Assembly: GCA_028571305.1 (NCBI GenBank)
Contig: JAOXNS010888597.1
Span: 1-24,376 of the forward strand
Source of the DNA: Magicicada cassinii
Taxonomy: Eukaryota; Arthropoda; Insecta; Hemiptera; Cicadidae
Direction: 5' to 3'
DNA length: 24,376 bases
The notes beneath the pieces are model-generated. The model made no database searches. It had not been told where the DNA came from and was given only the letters and a program-made list of their open reading frames with translations. Numbering within the stretch: position 1 is the first letter of the stretch; each line of letters opens with the position of its first letter. The position numbers were made by a program, and so were the translations under genes. Below, piece by piece: positions 12,074 to 22,469 of the stretch.

Positions 12074-12416
12074 GTTAGTCGGAAAATTTGCAGTGTATCG
12101 TAATGTTTATTTGGACACTGTTAAAAGTGTTATCTGATATTGCATAATGATTTTGTTAAATATGATGGTACAGTATTTTAATTTATAAGACAACATTGAT
12201 GAATTTAACTACAATAATTAGAAAAATGTCCAAAACGTTTTGTTAATGTCAACAATACCCATAACTAGAAGTAGTATACAAACAAAAACTATGCAAGTAT
12301 ATAAATACCTAAAAACTAGAAATTTATGTATTCACAATTTCGCCCTACTTATTTTTTATTAACTAGTTTTTATGTATGAAAACGATTTTGGCAAAATCTT
12401 TGTTTATGTAGTAAAT

Positions 12417-12438
12417 TGTGTGTGTGTGTGTGTGTGTG
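12417..12438. repeat. (TG)11 microsatellite followed by G run
   Basis: Eleven TG units followed directly by further G bases to 12442, a simple-sequence tract in the CpG-poor intron. No function is implied. Confidence 0.95.
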
Positions 12439-14074
12439 GGGGGTAAATTCTTAGTTATGCGCCAAGTCAATCCAAAACATTACTGATGTCAATGGAAAGG
12501 TTAGTTTGAAAATAAGTGCTTCTCATGGATGGTTAAATAATTTCCTTATACTGAAATATGGCATCAATTTGTAAACTCTTATAGTTTATTATCTGTTAAT
12601 GTTTATAGCTGCTTTACCTGTACTGTTATGTGTATAATGGACAACACTTGTCTGTTAAAAAACATAATTTATTCAAATCCACTAGAACTATGATTTTTAT
12701 TCGTCTAAACATCTGTACTTGTTTTCGTCTGAATAAGAAGGTTATATTATAAGGTTGTTTTGGTTTGATGGTTTCAGATTTGTGTGATGTAGCGTGCACT
12801 TAGAATAAAGGAAAAAACATCAAAGCATTATATACTAACATAATTCCAATTTTGTTGGATCAACTAGTAATGTTTTTGTTCTTTGCCATTCAGTACATTT
12901 TGAGTGTTTATGTTTATAGTAAAAAAAGGACATTTTTCTTTACAGAATTTTGAACGTTGTTATCATTAGTTAACTCAGTTGTTTCAATACACTTTGATGT
13001 GTTATATACATTTAATGAAGACTTTTTTTACATTACTGGTACAGTTCCTGTACCTAATAATTTGTGTGCCTGTCCTTCCATTTTCGTACATGGTTTCTTC
13101 AACTGTGTTTTTACTGCAATTTGTAACAGAAATAATTGTGTACATAAATTTTTAGAGACATACGATATCACATAAACCATCAAAGTTCTATTAATATTCA
13201 TAGCTACTGGTTACTGATGTTAGTATTAAATTAGTAGTTTTTTCCTCAAAAGTAGCAGTGATGGGTTATCAGTGTATATGGCATTTAAGAATCCAGCCAT
13301 CATTTAAGTTTTTTTTAAATCAAAGCAACATTTCAGTAACAGATCTTATTAACTGAATTGTTGCCTTCATATGTACTGCTTCAATGATAGTAAGATTTCA
13401 GAGTGCTTTTCATCCTGAACTAATTTAATGTGTTTTGAATAGTTTTGCCATGATAACATTATATAGAGTTGAGATCACTGTCAGTAGTTCCTGAGCTGTT
13501 GGTTTTAGTTACGTTTTGTTCTGTGTACTGTAACTTTTTACAGTTCTAATTATAGTGACTTACAATCACAGTGATGTGGAGAGGAGGTATGTGAAGTTTC
13601 CACTTAGAGTAATGTTCTTTCTTGAAGCACTTAAGAAATTTTTATTTTTTACCTTGAAATAAATTTGTCTTAAACAAGTCATTGTATGTTAGAAAATGTG
13701 TTTCTTAATCACTTACCTTTTTTTTTGTTAATATTCAACTGATTCTAAATACATTTAAAACGAATACTGTAATACTAAATCTGCAGCCCAGAATGAATAA
13801 TATAATAACAAATTTGCAGCTCAAAGTAATAAAATTCTGGTACTTCTTATTCAACAAGGAAACCACTGGGTTTTACTTTAATACTTCATGTGTTAAACTC
13901 CTGTACTTTATAATATAATATTGAATCAGTTTGTGAGCTCATCATTTATTCAGTAGGCCTAAATTAAAGTGATGTCCAAATTGGTTTAATCACAATCCTG
14001 AATGGACCCTGAGTTAATTTGTGAATGGTAAAGTAGTGTCTGTCCTGGACTGATGATGATTTATTGGTTTCGGT

Positions 14075-14289
14075 AAGCAATATACTTTTTGCAGATGACC
14101 AATGGCCATTCAGGATTTGGAAGACGATTTACAATAGGCTTATACAGCTTGAATGCTCTGTGTTTGGTGTGTATTGTGAAGATTGCAACAGTAAAGACAA
14201 ATGTCATGCCATTTAAAGAGGATATAGCCCATTAGGAGTAAAATCGTGATAAATAATAAACTACATGAACATGACTCACATTTTCAGTA
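14075..14289 (+). mobile_element. LINE reverse-transcriptase fragment, left part, split by pogo insertion
   Basis: The plus strand reads NILFADDQWPF, fitting the catalytic FADD box of an APE-type LINE. After a frame change it reads IYSLNALCLV and TVKTNVMPF, fitting the IYxLNxIxxxYNLxIS-TKTKVMAF region that follows FADD. Several stops and frame changes show it is dead. The match resumes across the pogo transposon at 17169, so both parts are one older insertion. The sequence before about 14075 gives no LINE match, so this is a 5'-truncated copy, probably of the same family as the minus-strand LINE at 19478-23138. Confidence 0.7.
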
Positions 14290-14313
14290 CCGTCAACTGG
14301 GGTAACTTTGGCC
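14290..14313 (+). repeat. Left terminal inverted repeat of pogo element
   Basis: About 24 bp that match the reverse complement of 17145-17168 except at the second base and at the base after the shared CTTTG. The shared core is GTCAACTGGGGTAACTTTG. It follows directly on the TA duplication. Confidence 0.92.
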
Positions 14314-14318
14314 TTTGC

Positions 14319-14710
14319 GGGCAACTTTGGCCCAACATACGAAAAAAGATTGTATGTGCTGTATCTAGCCAATGGACAGTGATTATCACTTAGTTAGTTA
14401 TTGCCCGATAGGTAGCAGTACTGCCTTGACTTCCTCATAGTTTTTGCTTGTAGTTCCTCAATTTACCACCACTACAGTGCTGCTCCACTTTGGTATGACT
14501 GAAGGTTATATTGTTGTTGTCTTCCAACTTTTCCTTGTAAATGTGATAGAGTACGTGATTCAGAGCAGGTAAAGGAATTGTCTCAGTTTATTATTAATTG
14601 TTTCAACTATTTTCAGTGTCATTATCTTGATTTATTTCGTGGTTTGCAAACTAATGAATATTTATTACATTAGGACAACTTTGTCCCAGGTCTTGGGTAA
14701 CTTTGTCCCA
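14319..14710 (+). repeat. Left subterminal motif cluster, GGGYAACTTTGKCCCA
   Basis: Three copies of a 16-bp, nearly palindromic word lie between the left end and the transposase start: 14319-14334 (GGGCAACTTTGGCCCA), 14673-14688 (GGACAACTTTGTCCCA) and 14695-14710 (GGGTAACTTTGTCCCA). The terminal repeat itself contains the same GGGTAACTTTG core. Repeated subterminal sites in DNA transposons usually bind the transposase; here that is an inference. The last two copies lie about 100 bp before the start codon, where binding could also affect transcription. Confidence 0.75.
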
Positions 14711-14805
14711 AGCCAGTTTTCTAGGCTATTACTAAAAACTAATAATAACCTAACTACTAGGGAAAAACTGGTTATTCCCTAAAACTCTGTATTGTTTTAG
14801 GGAAA

Positions 14806-16698
14806 ATGCCAAGAAATCCACAGAAAGTTCTCGGCACTAGAACGTATGCGAACTTCTCTTCAGATAAATTAGAAGAATGCCTTCGGGCTATCAGATCAGG
14901 TGATTTGACTCAGAGAGCTGCCTCGTTGAGGTATGGTATACCTAGATCTACTCTTAAGAAAAAACTTAAAGGGAAGCACACCAGTAAAGTTGGACGGTCA
15001 AGAATATTTTCTGACGAAGAAGAACTCTCATTTGAACAACACTTGATGAAACTGTGCGACTATGGATTTCCAGTTATTGAGATTGACTTCCGTATGGCAG
15101 TGAAGAGTTATTTGGACAAAAAAGGTGTACTCATTAATCAATTTAACAATAATCTACCTGGCTACGAATGGACTAAGTCTTTTTTGAAAAGACATGAGAA
15201 TTTGTCTTATCGGTTGAGCAAAAACATAAAAAAAGTTAGAGCACAAATTTGGCGATGAAGAGATTGAAAGCTATATGGAGAATTTAAAAGAAGTTGTGGA
15301 TAATATTCCTCCAACTCGCATATGGAACTACGACGAAACAAATCTTACTGATGATCCCGGTAACAAAAAAGTGATCTGCAAGAGAGGGACCAAATATGTA
15401 GAAAATATCTGCAACTTTAGTAAAAATTCTACATCTATCATGTTCTGTGGAAATGCAGCAGGCCATTGTTTACCCCCCTACGTGGTGTACAGGGCAGAGA
15501 ACATGTGGTCTACCTGGACCGAAAATGGGCCACAAGGAACTTGCTACAACCGTTCCAAAAATGGATGGTTTGACTGTGCGTGTTTTGAAGACTGGTTTGA
15601 ATCTCTTTTCTTGCCTGTAATTCATAGAGATACAGATCAGCCAACAGTTCTCATCGGAGACAATCTGTCTTCACACATCAGTAAACACGTGCTTCAGCTT
15701 TGTGAAACACACAATGTGAGATTTGTTTGACTACCACCAAACTCCACACACATTACTCAACCCCTCGATGTGGCCTTTTTTGGCCCAACAAAGAAACTGT
15801 GGCGTGGAATCCTTATGAAATGGAAAGAGTCTGCTTCCGGATCAAAATTCCCCACTATTCCTAAGGATGTGTTTCCTACTTTACTAAAAGAACTCATGAC
15901 AGGGTTGCAGGATAATCAAGAGAACAACTTAAAAGCTGGATTCGAAAAATGTGGGATACATCCACTTAACAAACAAAAACTGTTGGACCGACTGCCCAGA
16001 AACCAAACTGAAGTGGATAAAGATGCTGTAGGAGAGTCGTTCTTGGAGCAGCTAGAAAATAAAAGAGCCGCCTTCATGACACCAGATGGTCCAAAAAGAA
16101 AGAAGAAAAAAGTCCAAGTTCCCGCTGGTAAAAGTATAACTGCCAAAGATGTTGAAGCAGCACTTTCAGAAGCGTGTTCATAAAGAAAATTTCTACAAAG
16201 AAAACTTCTGAGCCAAAGAAGTCAACTCCTTCTACTTCTAAAAAGGGTCCAGTTTCAAAGAGGCGAAAACGACAATGCTCCAGTTCGTCAGATGAAGATG
16301 ACACTGAGATAGTGTTAGAGTCTGATGGTATAAGTGAAACATACTCTGAGTTTGAAGAAAAACTGGAAGAATCTAGAGAAGAAAGTAATACGCAAAACAG
16401 TCCAAACAAGCAAGTAAATCCCTAAGACTATGCTGTAGATAATTTTGTTATTGTGAAGTACAATGGTGTCAAATATCCTGGAAAGATTTTAAGCTTGTCA
16501 GATAACGGACCGACTGTGGAATGTATGGAAAGAAAACTCAAATTTTGGCGTTGGCCAGAAAAACAAGACTGTATAAGTTATGAGTGGGAAGAAGTGTGCG
16601 GGAAAATCAATCCTCCGAAAATTGCGTCAAAGAGGAATCAGTTTATTGTTCCAGAACTGTATTGTTTCTTCTCCATAGTATGGACTATCAATTCATGA
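14806..16698 (+). pseudogene. pogo-like DDD transposase, decayed
   Basis: The start at 14806 gives MPRNPQKVLGTRTYANFSSD, then a pipsqueak-type helix-turn-helix (about residues 15-60, with LTQRAASLRYGIPRSTLKKK). A CENP-B-like second DNA-binding region follows to about residue 150. The catalytic domain has DET (D codon 15332-15334), GDN-SSH (D at 15659-15661) and QPLDVAFFGP (D at 15767-15769), spaced DDx35D as in pogo. Then come basic tracts (PKRKKKK, SKRRKRQ), an acidic SSSSDEDDTE patch and a C-terminal block with KYPGKILSLSDNGPTVECM and FWRWPEKQD, common in this family. The gene is broken by a frame change near 15250, a TGA at 15728-15730, a second frame change near 16175 and a TAA at 16423-16425. 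Confidence 0.92.
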
Positions 16699-16899
16699 AA
16701 ACAAATAAGACTGTTAATTTCCTGTTTACTTGCTGTTTTACATAGTATTCTTTAAAAATTCCACTTGTAATTTAAAAATAAAGTCAGTTTTGCATAGAAA
16801 AAGGTTACTTTATTGATTTTTTCCAAATTAAGCTTGAGATTAACTCCGATGAGGTAAGATATTATTGATAGGTAAGTTGGCAATACTTGTACATAGTCT

Positions 16900-16988
16900 A
16901 ACATTGGCCCAAGCTATGGCACACATTTAAATGTTTGGTTTTCAAGAGCTGGGCCAAAGTTGCCCCAATTCAAGGTAACATTAGCCCA
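16900..16988 (-). repeat. Right subterminal motif cluster
   Basis: The same word occurs inverted at 16950-16966 (TGGGCCAAAGTTGCCCC) and in looser direct form at 16974-16988 (GGTAACATTAGCCCA). A partial copy, AACATTGGCCCAAGC, lies at 16900-16914. With the left cluster and the two terminal repeats, the element carries seven or more variants of one motif. Confidence 0.65.
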
Positions 16989-17144
16989 AAAATTAAAAAA
17001 TTGTTTAAAGTTTGTATGTATACTTGAACAATGGTTTATATTAGAGTTAAATATGTTTAAAATAATATAAACCACTTACCATATCAATTTTTAATTGTTT
17101 TACAACTTTTATTTGCTTTTCCTGTGAAATAAACATGAAAAATG

Positions 17145-17168
17145 GGACAAAGTTACCCCAGTTGACAG
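17145..17168 (-). repeat. Right terminal inverted repeat of pogo element
   Basis: The inverted partner of 14290-14313, followed by TA at 17169-17170. It carries the GGGACAAAGTTACCCC form of the motif that also recurs inside the element. Confidence 0.92.
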
Positions 17169-17400
17169 TATTTGAGATGTCAGTTATGAGAAGGAGATTG
17201 TGATTTAGGAAATTAAATAAATAGGTTTCAAGCTCTCAAAGGGACATTTAGGAAGAATCTTCAGGAGAAAACATGAAGAGACACCCAAAGGTGACTACAA
17301 AAATGGCATGATTTAGCATGTCAGCTTCAGAAACATGAGACATTGGTAGATATGGTAGAACATAGAAAGGTATTCGCATCTACCATTTTGTATTCCATTT
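17169..17400 (+). mobile_element. LINE fragment, right part, beyond the pogo insertion
   Basis: The LINE match interrupted at 14289 resumes here. Codons near 17240-17310 read GHLGRIFRRKHEETPKGDYK, fitting the CGTIRRTLRRKTRKETQLKFYK segment between the catalytic core and the C-terminal block of these polymerases. Frames change and stops occur, so it is not functional. No match is seen past about 17400, so the 3' part of the LINE is missing or unrecognisable. Confidence 0.6.
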
Positions 17401-18689
17401 GATTAAATGTAGTATGGCTTCATATACATAAATACTGTAAATACCACAGTTTCCTGAAAAAGAAATTTACAGTTTAAGTGACTTTTACAGTTTCAAATTA
17501 GTTTTTGAATGGCTCCTGGATTATTGTTAAATAATAATACTATTATGACGGTATCTTGGATCATTGTTTTGCATAGTGGAAACAGAATAGGCCTAACTAA
17601 CACCAGATAAAATCAGCAATTACAGCTTTACTTACAGTTAAAATTAAAGACACTCTTGTACTATTCTCACGTTCAAAATTGTCCACTGCACAAACAGTCA
17701 GTGTCACCATATTAACACACTAACCACTTTACGCTAAACCACAAGGCACAACAACCCCATCGGTCTGAAACACACTCTAATATTGTTAAAAATGAACTTG
17801 GCTGGCCGCTGACACTTTGTATGTATACCTTGCTGAAGTTTGTGAATAATCTACCATTTTCAGGGTGATGCATTAAGAATAAATTGTGTAGTTACTCAGG
17901 GACTGGAGCATTTTGTCAGTGCCTGATCTTATACATGTTGTGCAGATCAAGTACTGATAGAGTAATCAACAAACATCTGGAATGCGTGTATAGAACAGTT
18001 TGAGTGTTGCTACATGTGAAGTGTCTAGTAGCCACATTTGGATCTATCATCTCAACATAGCACTGCCCTCTCCTTAATCCTGTTCATCTTCTACTAGCAA
18101 ATCCTTTTGTGTTCGTTGTTTTAAATTTAACACTTGGAAGTCATCTTTCCACTTCTAGAGCACTTCCTCCATCACTCATAAACACTTCTTCTTCAATTCC
18201 ATTTTGCTTTCAACCTCTTGTGTAACATCCTCTTCAGCCACTTTTTATGATGCTGTAAGAAGCATCATCCCTTCTCCGAACTCGTCCATTCCCTGTATGT
18301 CCAGTACGTAATTTCATTTTTCCCCACTTCTACATCTTGTTTATTTGCAACCAATTCTTTCTCTCCAGTAGCTCCTTCATGGGTGTTTCCTTTAACTCAG
18401 GAACAAGGAACAAGTAAGAGCCTTTCTGTTATGACCGTAGTTGGTTTGCCAGCCACCACTTCTGTTGCTATACAAATATCTACTTCATCTAGCAGTTCTT
18501 TTTCTATTTCCACATCCAGCATGTGATAACTACTTCTTCAGCCACCATCACTTGTTTGTTCAAACAGTTGGCTGATCCTATCATTTCAGGCATGCAAAAC
18601 ATTATCTTCTCTTAGTCAACCCCCCCTCAGGACATTCTCTCTTAAGTTCTCTGTGAACCCGTAGGCATTCATAATGTCTGTTTAGAATC

Positions 18690-18990
18690 ACTTCATCACC
18701 AAGGTCTACAACACTCATCATCATCTGGTGGCTAAACTCGAGGACACCCAGACATACATATACATCAGCCTTTCTTTATACCTTTATGGGGCTTCCAGTT
18801 ATAGTCTTTATGGTACAAGAGCTAAATTGACTGACTACATCAGGGCACACAATGAACACTGTAATTCCTGTGTCAGCTGTAAATGATGCTGGTTTACCTT
18901 CAACAAATCCATTAACAATCACATCTCCACTGGTTTTATGAAATGTGAAGACAGCGTACTGTTCGGGAGCTTTATTTCTTTAATTGATGC
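18690..18990 (-). pseudogene. Retroviral-type aspartic protease region of gypsy-like pol (fossil)
   Basis: The minus strand shows the aspartic protease active-site DTG in its usual setting after a short beta-strand-rich lead-in, followed by an ITGSPIKV-like word that commonly follows it in gypsy proteases. About 600 bp downstream look like the poorly conserved linker before reverse transcriptase. It is broken, with a few lesions. Confidence 0.75.
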
Positions 18991-19039
18991 CTTCACACTC
19001 TTCTTTCTATATTTTATTCTCCAAAAATCTGCTTGAAGA

Positions 19040-19477
19040 TCGCCACATGTCCAACATTTATAACACTTTGGTCTTCTGCCTACTTCCCATCGTTCAAATC
19101 ATTGTGGCTCTCTTGACCCTTTGAATTTTTATCTTATATTATTTCTTTTTGCCTCCATTATAATAGCAATGTGATACTGGAATCTTCTGACTGTAGTGTA
19201 TGACATAGTCAGTAATGTCGTGGGACACTAACTTGGTGGCCTCAAATTATAGTGCATGTACAAAGGTGTCCGGAGTATGCTGGTGTCTTGCCATTCATAA
19301 CACTTGCTGTAGTTCACTATCTCTGACACCATCAGTGAATATCTGTATCGCAAACCACGCCAAAAAATCCTCTACTGGTTCAGAATAGGCCAATCTAATT
19401 AGTCTGTCGATACTTGCTTCAAACTCGTGAAAACTCTCCCAATAATCCTGTCACCTTGTTCTCAGGTGAGCACAGTG
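19040..19477 (-). pseudogene. gypsy-like gag, C-terminal half with zinc knuckle (fossil)
   Basis: Immediately past the LINE target duplication the minus strand resumes gag-like sequence, with an IDRLIRLAYSEP word followed by a segment ending near 19200. Near 19060 a cysteine-rich CCHC-type zinc-knuckle remnant can be seen. It is broken, with several lesions. The match of the flanks across the LINE is what ties this piece to 23139-23575. Confidence 0.68.
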
Positions 19478-19492
19478 CATCATCATCATCAG

Positions 19493-20046
19493 GAGGCAGT
19501 GATTATGTCTGTTATGGCCTTAACAAGTTTGTTGTGTCCATCTTGCTTTTGAATCTAGCTCTTTTACCTCTTACTGTATACCACCAACTTTTTTTGCCAA
19601 TGTTATCATGTGGTTGCCTATTTAAGTGGTCTTTAATTTGGGTAAATTTTTCATTAATTTTATTTTTTCATTAATTTTTCATTTATTGAAAGTATACTTA
19701 GTTCCTTCCTGATATTACCATTCCTCTCTTTCCAGTTTCTTCTTTCCTCTTACCATCTGTATATACTGGAATGCAAAAAATTTCATCTTTGTTGTCTGGA
19801 TATGTTTACAATCATTTTTTGTTAATGTCCAGACCTCAGTATCATAAGAGAAACAAAGGAAGAACAGCCATTTCTCTATAAAATTTCAATAAAGCGTCCT
19901 TTTGCACCTTTCTTTAGAATGTTCTTAAAACTGTACTGCACATATTTTGAAATCTTGATATTTTCTTTTCTAATGATAGATATAATTATAACTCATCTTA
20001 TCCTAGATAAAAACTTTCACCTGTCCTATAGCACAATTATTGAATA
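19493..20046 (-). pseudogene. LINE C-terminal region and short 3' end, decayed
   Basis: Beyond the palindrome the minus strand reads YDTEVWTLTKNDCKHIQTTK, fitting the YGSEVWTLTKxxxxRIQxAEMKFLR block. It then reads IRKELSI, then HLNRQPHDNIGKKSWWYTVR followed by GKRARF, which fits the end of these polymerases. The reading frame ends close to the GAT repeat, so the 3' untranslated region is very short. Confidence 0.75.
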
Positions 20047-20563
20047 ATTACTTTTATATATTATTATATTTTGGACATTAGCCATCGTTTTTAGAAACAA
20101 TACTAATCATGACGTTTCGACCTGTAAAACTCTGAGGTCTTTTTAAATAATGTTTTACATCATATCTATCAACACAAAAATGATATCATCACAATGTTCC
20201 AACAAAAAGATTATGATGTATTAGAAACGAAAAACTTTCTTTTTTGTTTAATAAAAATAAAGTTTGTCTAATTACCAAGAAGGCTGCCTTATGAAGATTT
20301 CACCTTTGGTCACAAATGGAAAGAAAATGACCAGAGGTCAAATCCTCATAAGGGGGCCTTCTTGGTAAGTAAAAAAAATTGTTTGTTTCTAATACTTAAT
20401 AATCTTTTTGTTTGTGTGTTGTGTTGATAGACATGATGTTGGAAAAAGTTATTTACACCTGAGGAAGACCTTAGCTTTTTAGAGTCAAAGTGTTGTTGTG
20501 ATTAGAATATTGTTTCTAAAAATGGTGGCTAATGTCCTGAATATTATAATATGTAATAGTAAT
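20047..20563. repeat. Large imperfect palindrome (fold-back element) inserted in the LINE
   Basis: The two halves, about 20047-20312 and 20328-20563, are diverged inverted copies separated by about 15 bp. Both ends read ATTACT...GGACATTAGCCA inward, and both centres read CCAAGAAGGC, CCTTATGA and GGTCA. The arms contain no coding sequence. It splits the LINE between the reverse transcriptase and the C-terminal block, so it arrived after the LINE. It could be a fold-back or MITE-type DNA element, or two inverted copies of a short retroelement repeat such as a Penelope-like terminal unit. A clean target duplication could not be read in the AT-rich flanks. Confidence 0.82.
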
Positions 20564-20599
20564 AATAATAACAACAACATCCATCGAGTTCTAGTTTTA

Positions 20600-21470
20600 A
20601 AATTCATAACAGTTGTTCAAGATTATCTTTGATCACATTGGTTGTTTACTGTAAAAATCAAATAATTTTGTCTTTTCAGTAGATATACTTAAATTATAGT
20701 CATTAATGATGTTGTCTAGAGCAGAAATGCTTTTTGTAGAGCATTTTGTGATCCCGATGATAGAAAGTACAAAGTTGACAGTTTAAAGTCATTTAATTTA
20801 AATCCTCAATCAGCACCCATCTTCCATTTCCTGATTGCATCGCTCAGGTAAAGAATAAAAAGCATTGGGGACACTGAACAGCCTTGATGAACCCCTTGCA
20901 TTATCAAAATCATTCTTTCATTTATCCTGTTATACACTTTGATTCTAATATTGTAGCCAGTTTATAAGCTTTAAATCACATTTGATGTAAAGGTATCCTT
21001 TTTCTAGAAAGATCAGATACTCCCAATCACATGATGAGTTGGAAGATCAACAGTGCTAATTTTTTTCATATAGTGGTACAGTATTAATTTTTATGTAGTG
21101 GTATGCTACAGTGTAATTTTTTGTCGTAATTATAACCACTAACACAGATTCATTATTTAAAATATCCTTTTTTTTAATTTCCCATAAATTACTCTTGTTA
21201 GCATTGTCAGAAGCTTGTACACAATCAGTGAATAATAAATATATTGGTTTATTAAATTCTCTAGTTTTCCATTATATTTAGATTGTAAAGATAATATCAA
21301 TACAAGAGGATCCTTTGTGAAATCCAGTTTTGTTTTTTTAATATTAGGCTGTCTGTTATTTTTGTTAGTGTTGCTGTAATTATTCTGGAATAAATGTTAT
21401 AGGCTGATGTTAACAAGCTTATTCCTTTATAACTGTTACAGTTGGAACTATCAGTTAACAGGAAACAGTT
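20600..21470 (-). pseudogene. LINE reverse transcriptase domain, decayed
   Basis: In minus-strand order: SYKGISLLTSAYNIYSRI (about 21390-21440, fitting the YRGISLL box), a degraded LLFTDCVQASDNAN match to the FxDxxKAFD catalytic box, QGVHQGCSVSPMLFILYLSD (about 20823-20900, fitting the QGCxLSPxLF box), and DNIINDYNLSISTEKTKLF (about 20605-20720). The FADD box expected between the last two has been lost. Multiple stops occur. The C-terminal part of the polymerase lies beyond the palindrome, at lower coordinates. Confidence 0.8.
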
Positions 21471-22469
21471 TAACTATCTCCCTTTTTAAAAATTGGAATT
21501 GACACTGCTCTGTCAGGCATTCTAGAGGGATACATTTATTATGTCAGCACAAATTATATATGTTTAATATCTCTGTTTCACTTTCTGATTTGAGTATCTG
21601 TAAGCTCAATGTTTAAGCTATCAGTCCATGGAGATATACGATTCTTTGGAGTATTTAAATATCCTGAAATTCTTCAAAAGTGATATCATCCCCTTTCTCT
21701 CCATATTGTGGCTCCCAAATATTATCACTATAATTAGTTTTCGAAGTGTTCCATGAATTATCAAAAAATAATTTTCCCATTCTTTAATTTTAGTATTCTA
21801 TATTTTTTCTGTTTGCCTTTCTTACTTGTTTAAATGATTAAGAACTTTATAGGCAGCATTTTGATTTCCATGAACTGGAATTTCATGATGAAATATATTT
21901 ATCCCAACATTCTCCCTGTACCGGCATGTCTCTGTTTTCACAAGTGCATATTTTTTCTTTATAAACTATTTTATCAACTACAGATTTTGTTTCCAGGTAT
22001 TTAAAATATTATCATTTTTACTAATTTTGCTATAATATCATTCCATATTTTCATTCTCTTTCTTCTTCTCTTTGTATACTGTATACCCAAGACCTCAAAA
22101 GCCGCCTTTTCAATATTCTGTTTTCAATCTATCCATTCTTGATCTATATTATTATCCAATGCTCTTTGTTTCAAATAATTGTCTAATCTTCTTCTACATA
22201 ATTTTTTTATAGATTTTTTCATAATAAACTTATTTTAAAGTAGGTTTCTGATTTTTGTTGCGTATTGCTTATTTTGTGCCCTAAGAGTAATTTTGATAAC
22301 TCCTGTGAAATGGCCTGAATTAATGTTTGTACCTCCAATCTTGTAATCTTGTGTTCAGTACTTCATTATATAGCGTTTTATTGACCATTATGTAATCAAT
22401 GATGGATATAGTATCTCTTTCACTTCATTTAATTTATGTTCGAAAAACCAGTTAGTTATTAATAATTTA

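Larger units (their letters stand above)
14290..17168 (+). mobile_element. pogo-superfamily (Tc1/mariner order) DNA transposon, full length, inactive
   Basis: A 2,879-bp element bounded by TA on both sides (14288-14289 and 17169-17170), the target duplication used by Tc1/mariner and pogo elements. The terminal inverted repeats share GTCAACTGGGGTAACTTTG. Between them lies one DDD transposase gene in decayed form, with a poly(A) signal AATAAA at 16777-16782, and several copies of a related 16-bp motif near both ends. Complete ends with a degraded gene mean this copy could move only if transposase were supplied by another copy. It sits inside an older LINE fragment. Confidence 0.93.

Noticed and set aside
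12935-13175. Good acceptor-like tttctttacag followed by an open frame from 12957
   Set aside because: All frames directly after the acceptor close early, and the 72-codon frame is AT-rich with no domain.
14093-14240. Open plus-strand frame after a tttttgcag acceptor-like site, reading MTNGHSGFGRRF
   Set aside because: Overlapping frames match the LINE FADD region and its continuation, so it is element sequence, not a host exon.
17600-18060. Possible LTR of the gypsy-like fossil
   Set aside because: It lies in the right place past the pol remnants, but no second copy was found to pair with it and no clear ends could be fixed.
20300-20360. Plus-strand reading GHKWKEND followed by a gtaagt, resembling the missing TACO1 GHxKW exon
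   Set aside because: It lies exactly at the centre of the palindrome, lacks the conserved residues after W, and has no suitable acceptor.
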